Positions 35,143 through 42,728 of a DNA stretch of 64,000 nt are shown piece by piece. Source of the stretch: PALG01 sp964495885 (GTDB lineage Bacteria > Bacteroidota > Bacteroidia > Flavobacteriales > Flavobacteriaceae); assembly GCA_964495885.1 (NCBI GenBank), contig CAZBWO010000014.1, positions 27,897 to 91,896 on the forward strand. The letters are read 5' to 3'. Position 1 is the stretch's first letter; every line of letters starts with the position of its first letter. The notes below the pieces were generated by a model. It had not been told where the DNA came from. It made no database searches and saw only the letters and a list, made by a program, of their open reading frames with translations. The translations under genes were made by a program, and so were the position numbers.

Positions 35143-36056
35143 TAAGTATTGTTATTCCATTATACAATAAAGAAGATTATATAGCTGAAACACTTCGGTC
35201 TGTATTGGCGCAAACTTTCACCAACTTTGAAGTACTTGTAATCAATGATGGCAGTTCAGACCACTCTGTGGATAAAGTAGCAGCCTTTAATGACGAGAGG
35301 ATACAATTACATAGCATCCCCAATAGTGGTGTTTCGGTGGCTAGGAATACGGGGATAGGCCTTGCCAAGTATGAGTGGATTGCTTTTTTGGATGCCGATG
35401 ATTGGTGGGGCCCCAATTTCCTTTCAGCATTGGTAAAAGAAATTGAAACCTATCCAAAAGCGCTTATTTTGGCTTCGGGAAGAAGTAGGGTTTTTAAAGA
35501 AGAAACTGAACGGTACTCGAATGAATTTCTACCTTCTGAAGGTGAAACTGGCACGGTAAATTACTTTCAGATTATTTCAAAATATTTGCCTCCTATAAAT
35601 TCTTCCAATGTACTATTGCACACATCATTATTGAAAAAAGATAAGTTTCGGGAAGGAATGCGGAAACATGAAGATCACGACCTTTGGATACGGGTTACTG
35701 CAAATAATGACATTGTTTTTGTAAACAAACCACTATCTTTTTATCGAAAAACCCAAAGTAACACTGCTTCCCAACACAATTTTTCGGCAAAGGATTTTGA
35801 GCGGTACTTGTTGGATATTAAGGAAGTGTTTCAGCAATTAAATGAAACAGATAAGTTGTTTTTGCAGCAATACGCCAATGCATTTATTCCTATTAGTTTT
35901 TTTCAAAACTATGGAAGATACCAAAAGAAAGAAAGGGCTCAAATCCTTCATTTAAGTAAGAGCCTAGTAGATACAAAAAGGGTATGGATAATGCGCATGG
36001 CACATCGGTTTCCATGGATAAATCTGTACAAGTGGTACCAATTTTTTAAGCGATGA
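35139..36056 (+). CDS. Family 2 glycosyltransferase
   Basis: A 305-residue GT-A enzyme. It opens with MISIVIPLYNKEDYI and has VLINDGSSD-like NDGSSD (~38-43), RNTGIGLA (~69-76) and the DxD metal motif in FLDADDWW (~84-91). HEDHDLWIR (~180-188) is the usual ED acceptor-side motif. It adds one sugar to the lipid-linked repeat unit. It is sandwiched between two sulfotransferase genes with four-base overlaps on both sides, which suggests that the sugar added is one of those sulfated, though that is inference. Confidence 0.9.
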   Translation: MISIVIPLYNKEDYIAETLRSVLAQTFTNFEVLVINDGSSDHSVDKVAAFNDERIQLHSIPNSGVSVARNTGIGLAKYEWIAFLDADDWWGPNFLSALVKEIETYPKALILASGRSRVFKEETERYSNEFLPSEGETGTVNYFQIISKYLPPINSSNVLLHTSLLKKDKFREGMRKHEDHDLWIRVTANNDIVFVNKPLSFYRKTQSNTASQHNFSAKDFERYLLDIKEVFQQLNETDKLFLQQYANAFIPISFFQNYGRYQKKERAQILHLSKSLVDTKRVWIMRMAHRFPWINLYKWYQFFKR

Positions 36057-36943
36057 GAGAGTCGGTATCAAATAAAGCAAATTTGTTTTTGGTGGGCGCG
36101 ATGAAAGCGGGGACAACCCGTTTGTGTGAAATCATGCAGCAGCACCGGGCTATCTATGTTTCTCCAATCAAAGAACCCCATTTCTTTGTAGATACACTTC
36201 CCGAAATACTATATGAACCCTCCCCATTTTTCTCACTTGAGCGCTATTTTAGAAAAGAGTTTCCAAAGCCTTTACACATTGCAAGTGTAACACAGCAAGA
36301 TCATTATGATTTGCTTTTTTCCCTTCGGAAGGAAGAACCCTACGCGATGGAGGCAAGTACCATGTATCTCCATGAACCTAATGTGGCGGCGCGTATACAT
36401 TCCTACAATCCAAATGCCAAGATCATCATTATTACACGGGAACCGTATGACCGTTGTGAATCCCATTACAGAATGTTGGTAGGTTTAAGTAGGGAAACAA
36501 GAAGTTTTGAAACAGTCATAAAAGAAGAGATTAAAGCATACCATGATGGAACACTGCCATGGTATAGTTGCCTTGGAATGAGTTTTTATAATGAACCAAT
36601 AAATCGCTATACCCAATTATTTTCAGAAGTATTGGTGTTGAATTTTGAATCTCTTAACCAAGACGAAGCTGCAACCCTTCAAAAGCTTTCAGAGTTTTTA
36701 GATATTTCTTCTTTTGATCAAAATTCAGTAGGGGTAGTGAACAAAACGCGAACCTTACGTTTCAAGTGGTTATTTTATTTACTGAAAAAAATAGGGGGAA
36801 AGGCTATTTTTTCTGCTATTTTTGGGAAACGATTCAAGCAGGCCATTTTTAAAAGGTTGAGTACAGATAAAAAGCAAGAGATTACACTCTCGCAAGAAAC
36901 CTTTTTAGCGGCACAAGCTATTTTCAAGAGCCATTCAACGTGA
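36053..36943 (+). CDS. PAPS-dependent sulfotransferase 2
   Basis: A second sulfotransferase of 296 residues, clearly distinct from the first. The phosphosulfate loop is GAMKAGTTR (~14-22), then SPIKEPHFF (~35-43), and the 3'-phosphate region IIITREPYDRCESHYRML (~123-140) with a well-conserved Arg and Ser. Two enzymes with different loops suggest sulfation at two positions or on two sugars. Overlaps of four bases on each side tie it to the GT2 and the polymerase-like gene. Confidence 0.9.
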   Translation: MRESVSNKANLFLVGAMKAGTTRLCEIMQQHRAIYVSPIKEPHFFVDTLPEILYEPSPFFSLERYFRKEFPKPLHIASVTQQDHYDLLFSLRKEEPYAMEASTMYLHEPNVAARIHSYNPNAKIIIITREPYDRCESHYRMLVGLSRETRSFETVIKEEIKAYHDGTLPWYSCLGMSFYNEPINRYTQLFSEVLVLNFESLNQDEAATLQKLSEFLDISSFDQNSVGVVNKTRTLRFKWLFYLLKKIGGKAIFSAIFGKRFKQAIFKRLSTDKKQEITLSQETFLAAQAIFKSHST

Positions 36944-38133
36944 CCATACTGGATATTTGCATTATCGTTATTGTGTTTCTTTTGGGAATCAACCTGAAGA
37001 ATTTTTTCAAGGGATTTACCAAAAGGGATAAGCGTTTTTTAAATTACCTTTTTTTCTATCATATTGCCATTGCATTGTTTTTCCACTTTTATATCACAGA
37101 GGATGGGGGCGATGCTATTTATTATTGGAGTGTCCCAAAAGAAAATTCCCTATCGGTAATTGTAGACTGGGCAATGAAAAACTATGGTACAGCATTCATG
37201 TACTTGCTAAATTACTTCCCTTCAAAGGTATTGTCCCTAAGTTTTCTCACCGGGAATCTACTATATGCATTATTTGGATATTTGGGGTTTGTATATATTT
37301 TAAAAATCCTAAAACATTTTTTCACCCATTGGGAAAGTATATATGATATTAAATTGCTTGGAATTTCTATCTTTCCATGGATTTGGTTTTTGCCAAACTT
37401 TCATTTTTGGACTTCAGGGATTGGGAAGGACACTTTGTTGTTTACCTGTATCGTAATGATTATTTACGCGGTATTAAAGCTTCGTACCCGTTGGTATTTG
37501 CTTCTTATTGCGAGTGTGCTAACTTTTGCCGTGCGTCCGCATATTCTACTATTTTTGGTTGTTTCCCTCGGGGCCGGACTTATTTTGGATGGAAGGATGA
37601 AAGTGTATCAAAAACTTTTTTTAACCCTATTGGCTTTGGCCTTTTTGGTATTAATATTAGATAAAGTTTTGGCCTTTGTGCAATTGGAAAATTTAGAATC
37701 TTCCGCTATTAGTGAATATGCTTCCAAACGTTCTTCAAGCCTAAATAAAGTACAAACAGGTTCTGGAATAGACACTTCTTCTTATCCATTTCCCCTAAAA
37801 GTATTCACCTTTTTGTATCGTCCCCTTTTCTTTGATATCAAGGGCATCTTGTTTTTATTGGCTTCCCTTGAAAATTTAATTCTCTTGTTATTTTCAGTAG
37901 TGATTATTTTCAAAAAACCTCTACGAGCCTTCAAAAAGGGTAATTATGTAATGAAGGCTGGTTTGTTTTTCTTTCTCATATCCACAATGGCCTTTTCCTT
38001 AATTTTAGGAAATCTAGGGATTATGTTGCGCCAAAAGAATATGTTGATGCCGTGGTTGGTGATTTTTGGATTATGGACACTATTTATTCATCTTAAGAAA
38101 ACAGATTCCTATGCGGTTGTTGATCGTCATTAA
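36940..38133 (+). CDS. Polytopic membrane protein, candidate polysaccharide polymerase (Wzy-like)
   Basis: A 397-residue protein with about ten hydrophobic helices and a periplasmic-type loop (~235-285). The start is GTG at 36940, which overlaps the preceding stop by four bases. Sequence conservation among Wzy polymerases is very low, so the call rests on topology, on length and on position inside a Wzx/Wza/Wzc locus that otherwise lacks a polymerase. It could also be another integral-membrane capsule protein. Confidence 0.6.
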   Translation: MTILDICIIVIVFLLGINLKNFFKGFTKRDKRFLNYLFFYHIAIALFFHFYITEDGGDAIYYWSVPKENSLSVIVDWAMKNYGTAFMYLLNYFPSKVLSLSFLTGNLLYALFGYLGFVYILKILKHFFTHWESIYDIKLLGISIFPWIWFLPNFHFWTSGIGKDTLLFTCIVMIIYAVLKLRTRWYLLLIASVLTFAVRPHILLFLVVSLGAGLILDGRMKVYQKLFLTLLALAFLVLILDKVLAFVQLENLESSAISEYASKRSSSLNKVQTGSGIDTSSYPFPLKVFTFLYRPLFFDIKGILFLLASLENLILLLFSVVIIFKKPLRAFKKGNYVMKAGLFFFLISTMAFSLILGNLGIMLRQKNMLMPWLVIFGLWTLFIHLKKTDSYAVVDRH

Positions 38134-39205
38134 TAGCTTAGCAATGGGTGGTGCCGAAAAGCTTATTTTAGACACCATCCCCAAGTTTTTGGAAGTAGGG
38201 ATAGCTGTTGAATTGGCTTTGCTGAATGGAAAGGAAACTCCTTTTCAGAAGCAGTTGGAAGCGTATCAAAATTTGTACATACATAAATTATCTACAGGAA
38301 GTGTTTACAATCCCAAACACATAGTTACCTTATACCGCCTTATAAAACGGACTGATATTATTCACGTGCATCTCTTCCCAGGGTTGTATTGGATGGCTTT
38401 GGCAAAATGGTTTTCTACAAAAAAAGTCCCTTTGGTGTTTACAGAGCATAATACCACCAACCGCCGAAATCACTTTTTATTTAAAATGATGGACCGTTGG
38501 ATATATAAAAAATATAATCAGCTTATCGCAATATCCAAGCCTGTAGAAGAGGCATTACTTTTAAAATTTCCTTTTTTGGCAGCTAAAATGGTATTGATTC
38601 CAAACGGGATTTCTCTTCATAAAATAGAAAAAGCAATCCCTTCCCAAAGAACAGAATTTCAACTAACCAATAAAGATGTTGTTCTAATACAGGTTTCCAG
38701 TTTTACTCCTCAAAAAGACCAGGATACCCTAATTAAAAGTCTTGTGCAGCTTCCTCCCAACGTCCATTTGTTGTTGGTTGGGGAAGGGCCTAGACTAGCA
38801 ACCTGCAAATCCTTGGTTTCAAAATTGAAACTAGATGCTAGAGTACAGTTTTTAGGGATCCGAATGGACGTGCCCTCCCTACTGAAAATGGCAGATATTG
38901 TAGTTTTGTCTTCTCATTTTGAAGGTTTGTCCTTATCAAGTATGGAAGGCATGGCTTCTGGAAATCCATTTGTTGCCAGTGATGTGCCCGGACTTACCTC
39001 CGTAGTGGAAGGAGCGGGAATATTGTTCCCATTAGGAGATACCGAAACTTTGTCTACCCAAATTAAGGCATTAATAGAGCAACCAGAATATAAGGAACGT
39101 ATTAAAAACCAATGTTTGAAAAGAGCGCAAAACTACAAGCTGGAAATAATGGTTGACAAACATGTGGAACTTTACAGCAAATTATGTCAAAAAGAAAACT
39201 TGTAA
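38111..39205 (+). CDS. Family 4 glycosyltransferase A
   Basis: A 364-residue GT-B enzyme. I start it at ATG 38111 (MRLLIVINSLAMGGAEK), the canonical GT4 N-terminus, which overlaps the previous gene by 23 bases. The acceptor-side motifs TEHNTTNRR (~112-120) and IPNGI, and the donor-side motif SSHFEGLSLSSMEGMA (~273-288) with the EX7E glutamates, are intact. Adds a sugar, probably from a UDP- or GDP-donor, to the repeat unit. Confidence 0.9.
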   Translation: MRLLIVINSLAMGGAEKLILDTIPKFLEVGIAVELALLNGKETPFQKQLEAYQNLYIHKLSTGSVYNPKHIVTLYRLIKRTDIIHVHLFPGLYWMALAKWFSTKKVPLVFTEHNTTNRRNHFLFKMMDRWIYKKYNQLIAISKPVEEALLLKFPFLAAKMVLIPNGISLHKIEKAIPSQRTEFQLTNKDVVLIQVSSFTPQKDQDTLIKSLVQLPPNVHLLLVGEGPRLATCKSLVSKLKLDARVQFLGIRMDVPSLLKMADIVVLSSHFEGLSLSSMEGMASGNPFVASDVPGLTSVVEGAGILFPLGDTETLSTQIKALIEQPEYKERIKNQCLKRAQNYKLEIMVDKHVELYSKLCQKENL

Positions 39206-40332
39206 GAATCACTACTGTTCCGCTATCGCTTGAAAAGTTGCTGGAAGGACAGTTGCACTTCATGTCCAAGCATTTTGAGGTTACGGCCATTAGTGCAGAT
39301 GAAGCACGTTTAAAAAAATATGCCGAAGCCGAAGGAGTGGGATATTACCATGTGAATCTAACCAGAAAAATTACCTTATTCAAGGATCTTTGGGCTACTT
39401 TCAAGTTGTATCGATATTTACGGAAAACGCGTCCGTATATTGTACATACCCATACACCAAAAGCTGGTATCGTGGGAATGTTAGCTGCTTGGTTGGCCAG
39501 GGTGCCAAATAGACTGCATACCGTAGCGGGCTTACCATTGATGGAAGCCAACGGATTTAAAAAGAAATTGCTGGTTATCATTGAAAAATGGACCTACCGT
39601 TTTGCAACGAAAGTATTTCCTAATTCACAAGGGCTTCAGGAGTATATCTTGGTGGAACGTTTCACTTCTCCTTCAAAATTAAGAATCATTGGAGAGGGAA
39701 GTTCCAACGGGATTGACACCCAATTTTTTGATCCAACTACTGTCTCCGAAGCAATGATAAAGCAAACGAAGGCAACATATGAAATTCCTTCAAAAGATTT
39801 GGTATTTCTTTTTGTGGGAAGATTGGTTAAGGACAAAGGAATTGTAGAACTGGTGACCGCTTTTCAGGATCTTCAGCAAAAATATCAAGATATAAGTTTG
39901 GTGTTAGTGGGACCTTTTGAAACAGAACTGGATCCATTGCCAAACGATATAATGGAAATCTGTACCAAGCACCCAAAAATAGTACTTACGGGTTTTCAAC
40001 AGGATGTAAGACCCTATTTTGCAATTAGTGATGTGTTGGTGTTTCCTAGTTACAGGGAAGGATTTCCCAACGTGGTATTACAGGCAGGTGCTATGGGTGT
40101 TCCCAGTATTGTCAGTAATATCAATGGTTGCAATGAGATTATAGTGGATGGTACCAATGGACTCATTGTTCCGGTAAAGGATACGGAAATGCTTCAAGAA
40201 GCTATGGAGAAATTATACTTAGATACCCAGATAAGAAATAAAATGGCAGAAGCGAGTAGAGGCTTGATCATGCAAAAATATGAAAGGGAAAAAATATGGA
40301 AAGAACTTTTGCGAATGTACCAAGCACTATAA
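39184..40332 (+). CDS. Family 4 glycosyltransferase B
   Basis: A 382-residue GT-B glycosyltransferase. HTHTPKAGIVGMLAA (~88-102) and FVGRLVKDKGIVELV (~209-223) match the family, and the donor-site motif PSYREGFPNVVLQAGAMG (~284-301) retains the EX7-type acidic residues. It overlaps GT4-A by 22 bases. It resembles PglA/PglJ-type enzymes that act early on bacillosamine-linked intermediates, which suits the PglC-type initiator encoded next, but the specificity is inferred. Confidence 0.9.
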   Translation: MSKRKLVRITTVPLSLEKLLEGQLHFMSKHFEVTAISADEARLKKYAEAEGVGYYHVNLTRKITLFKDLWATFKLYRYLRKTRPYIVHTHTPKAGIVGMLAAWLARVPNRLHTVAGLPLMEANGFKKKLLVIIEKWTYRFATKVFPNSQGLQEYILVERFTSPSKLRIIGEGSSNGIDTQFFDPTTVSEAMIKQTKATYEIPSKDLVFLFVGRLVKDKGIVELVTAFQDLQQKYQDISLVLVGPFETELDPLPNDIMEICTKHPKIVLTGFQQDVRPYFAISDVLVFPSYREGFPNVVLQAGAMGVPSIVSNINGCNEIIVDGTNGLIVPVKDTEMLQEAMEKLYLDTQIRNKMAEASRGLIMQKYEREKIWKELLRMYQAL

Positions 40333-40336
40333 TTTG

Positions 40337-40344
40337 TACCTTTG
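40337..40344 (+). promoter_or_regulatory. Candidate internal promoter box before the pglC-like gene
   Basis: TACCTTTG, a full TAnnTTTG match, in the 16-base gap before the GTG start at 40349. It ends four bases before that start, predicting a near-leaderless transcript for the initiation module. TTG occurs 25 bases upstream, slightly too far for a standard -33. Confidence 0.45.
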
Positions 40345-40348
40345 AATC

Positions 40349-40954
40349 GTGTACCACTCAATCATAAAACCGTTTTTTGACATCCTTACCGCAATAGTGG
40401 TGTTTGTCATATTCTTTCCGGTTTTTTTAATTGTAGCAGTTTTACTTTCCTTGCACCATAAAGGCTCTCCCTTTTTTATACAAAAACGCCCAGGTAAAAA
40501 AGAACGCATCTTTCACATTGTCAAGTTTAAAACCATGAATAATGCAAAAGATGCACAGGGAAATTTATTACCAGACAGCAAACGACTGAGCAGCCTTGGT
40601 GCTTTTGTGCGTTCTACCTCTTTAGATGAGCTTCCCCAATTGCTGAATGTGATAAAAGGGGATATGAGTTTCGTGGGACCACGGCCTCTACTTCCAGAGT
40701 ATTTATCCCTTTATAGTGAATTTGAACAGCAAAGACATTTGGTAAAACCTGGGATAACAGGTTGGGCGCAAGTGAATGGACGTAACGCAATTTCTTGGAA
40801 AGAAAAATTTCAATTGGATGTATTCTATGTACAAAATAGTACTTTTGCACTAGATATGAAGATCCTTTTACTAACGGTAAAAAAAGTATTTCTTCGTAGT
40901 GATATCAATACACAGGGACAGGTAACAACCGAACGTTTTAACGGAAATAATTAA
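40349..40954 (+). CDS. Monotopic phosphoglycosyltransferase (PglC-like initiating sugar transferase)
   Basis: Transfers a phosphosugar from a UDP-sugar to undecaprenyl phosphate, the first step of repeat-unit assembly. The 201-residue length matches the small PglC class rather than WbaP/WcaJ. It has one N-terminal re-entrant helix (~4-34), RPGKKERIFHIVKFKTM (~46-62), the catalytic Asp93-Glu94 pair in SLDELPQLLNV, and GPRPLLPEY (~109-117). It starts with GTG. It is followed at once by PglD-, PglE- and PglF-like genes, so the starter sugar is probably a diacetamido-trideoxyhexose. Confidence 0.92.
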   Translation: MYHSIIKPFFDILTAIVVFVIFFPVFLIVAVLLSLHHKGSPFFIQKRPGKKERIFHIVKFKTMNNAKDAQGNLLPDSKRLSSLGAFVRSTSLDELPQLLNVIKGDMSFVGPRPLLPEYLSLYSEFEQQRHLVKPGITGWAQVNGRNAISWKEKFQLDVFYVQNSTFALDMKILLLTVKKVFLRSDINTQGQVTTERFNGNN

Positions 40955-41574
40955 TGAAGAACATGATTTTATATGGAGCGGGCGGACATGCATATGCAGT
41001 CGTAGAATTAGTTAGAAGCCTAGGGGAGTATACCATTGAAACCCTGTATGATGCCAATCCTAAAACACAGGAAGTCTTGGGAATACCCGTTGAAAAAGGT
41101 TCAGTTCTTCATACAGAAAATCTTCCAATGGGCATTAGCATTGGGGATAATACCATTCGGAAAAAAATTGCAGATGAAAATGCCCAAGCTATTTTTCCAA
41201 GCTTTGTACATAAAACGGTAGTTCAATATCCATCTGTTTGCATTGGGAAGGGTAGCATGGTCCTACCAGGGGTGATTTTGGATGCTTCGGTTACCATAGG
41301 TAATTTCGCCATCATTAATAATCATGCAACCATCTCGCATAATGTTTCCATAGGGGATTTTAGCCATGTAGCCATAAATGCTGCTGTGTGTGGCGGAGCC
41401 TCGGTAGGTGAAGGAACCTTAATTGGTGCTGGAAGTGTTGTGCTCCCTAATGTTTCGGTAGGGAAGTGGGCTGTGGTTGGAGCGGGTGCCATTGTCACCA
41501 AGAATGTTCCAGACCATACAGTAGTCTATGGAAACCCTGCCAAAATCACTAAAAATCTTTTGAATGAAGAGTAA
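40954..41574 (+). CDS. NeuD/PglD-family sugar O/N-acyltransferase
   Basis: A 206-residue acyltransferase with an N-terminal Rossmann-like UDP-sugar-binding part (ILYGAGGHAYAV, ~4-15) and a left-handed beta-helix (~90-190; VLDASVTIGNFAIINNHATISH carries the catalytic His). PglD uses acetyl-CoA to acetylate the 4-amino sugar produced by PglE. The start overlaps the pglC-like stop by one base, and its end overlaps the aminotransferase by 11 bases, so the module is tightly coupled. Confidence 0.9.
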   Translation: MKNMILYGAGGHAYAVVELVRSLGEYTIETLYDANPKTQEVLGIPVEKGSVLHTENLPMGISIGDNTIRKKIADENAQAIFPSFVHKTVVQYPSVCIGKGSMVLPGVILDASVTIGNFAIINNHATISHNVSIGDFSHVAINAAVCGGASVGEGTLIGAGSVVLPNVSVGKWAVVGAGAIVTKNVPDHTVVYGNPAKITKNLLNEE

Positions 41575-42691
41575 GATTTATTTGTCATCCCCTCATTTGG
41601 GTAGTAGCGAAAAAGCGTATGTGGATGAAGCCTTCAATACCAATTGGATTGCTCCGCTTGGTCCTAATGTGGTCAATTTTGAGAAAGATTTGGAAACCTA
41701 CTTAGGAAATGAAGTGAAAGTAGCTGCATTAAGCTCCGGAACGGCTGCAATTCATTTGGCCCTCATTTTATTGGGAGTGTCAAAAGGGGATGAAGTATTA
41801 TGTCAAAGCATGACTTTTAGTGCTTCGGCAAATCCCATTGTCTACCAAGGGGCTACCCCAGTTTTTGTAGATAGTGAAAATACCACTTGGAATATATGCC
41901 CCAACGCCTTGGAAACTGCCATTAAGGAACGCATAAAAAAAGGGAAAAAACCAAAAGCCATTATTGCTGTGCATTTATATGGGATGCCTTTTCAGGTGGA
42001 TGCGATCATGAAAATTGCCGAAAAATATGACATTCCGCTTATTGAAGATAGTGCGGAAGCCTTAGGGAGTACTTACAATGGAAAAAAATGCGGTACTTTC
42101 GGAACCCTATCGGTTTTATCTTTTAATGGAAATAAAATTATTACAACCTCTGGAGGTGGCGCATTGGTCTGTAAAACAAATGCCCAAAAAGAAAAATCTG
42201 TTTTTTTGGCAACCCAAGCGAGGGATGCCGCACCACATTACCAACACTCTGAAATTGGCTACAATTACAGGCTAAGCAATGTATGTGCCGGTATTGGAAG
42301 AGGGCAGATGGAGGTGTTGGATACCCGTGTTTCCCAACGAAGGGAGAATCACCACCGCTATATGAAATTGTTTGCTGAAGTAGAAGGCATTACGGTATTT
42401 TCAGAGCCTTCTGGAGCATTTTTTTCCAATCATTGGCTAAGCTGTATTACTTTTGGAAAGAATGCGGCCTGTGATACGGAAACACTTCGACTTGCTTTTG
42501 AAAAGGAAAACATAGAATCAAGACCTTTATGGAAACCCATGCATTTACAGCCAGTTTTTAAGGATGCTCCTTATTATGGGGGTGAGGTTTCCAAATCGTT
42601 GTTTTTAAACGGATTATGCCTTCCTTCAGGGTCTAACCTCACAGAAGATGATTGGGAAAGGATTATGAAAGTTCTGCAACCATTGGTGTAG
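41564..42691 (+). CDS. DegT/DnrJ/EryC1 sugar aminotransferase (PglE-like)
   Basis: A 375-residue PLP enzyme that aminates C4 of the 4-keto sugar made by the PglF-like dehydratase. The PLP Lys is Lys191 in FNGNKIITTSGGG; IEDSAEALGS (~158-167) binds the cofactor and SSGTAAIH (~58-65) the phosphate. It opens with KIYLSSPHLGSSEKAYV, as in PglE/LegC-type enzymes. It overlaps the acyltransferase gene by 11 bases. Confidence 0.92.
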   Translation: MKSKIYLSSPHLGSSEKAYVDEAFNTNWIAPLGPNVVNFEKDLETYLGNEVKVAALSSGTAAIHLALILLGVSKGDEVLCQSMTFSASANPIVYQGATPVFVDSENTTWNICPNALETAIKERIKKGKKPKAIIAVHLYGMPFQVDAIMKIAEKYDIPLIEDSAEALGSTYNGKKCGTFGTLSVLSFNGNKIITTSGGGALVCKTNAQKEKSVFLATQARDAAPHYQHSEIGYNYRLSNVCAGIGRGQMEVLDTRVSQRRENHHRYMKLFAEVEGITVFSEPSGAFFSNHWLSCITFGKNAACDTETLRLAFEKENIESRPLWKPMHLQPVFKDAPYYGGEVSKSLFLNGLCLPSGSNLTEDDWERIMKVLQPLV

Positions 42692-42699
42692 AGATTCCG

Positions 42700-42707
42700 T
42701 ATATTTG
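42700..42707 (+). promoter_or_regulatory. Candidate internal promoter box before the pglF-like gene
   Basis: TATATTTG, a full TAnnTTTG match, between the aminotransferase stop (42691) and the ATG at 42729. Predicted transcription start near 42713, leader about 15 bases. Confidence 0.45.
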
Positions 42708-42728
42708 TACATACACGTAAGAAAAAAA

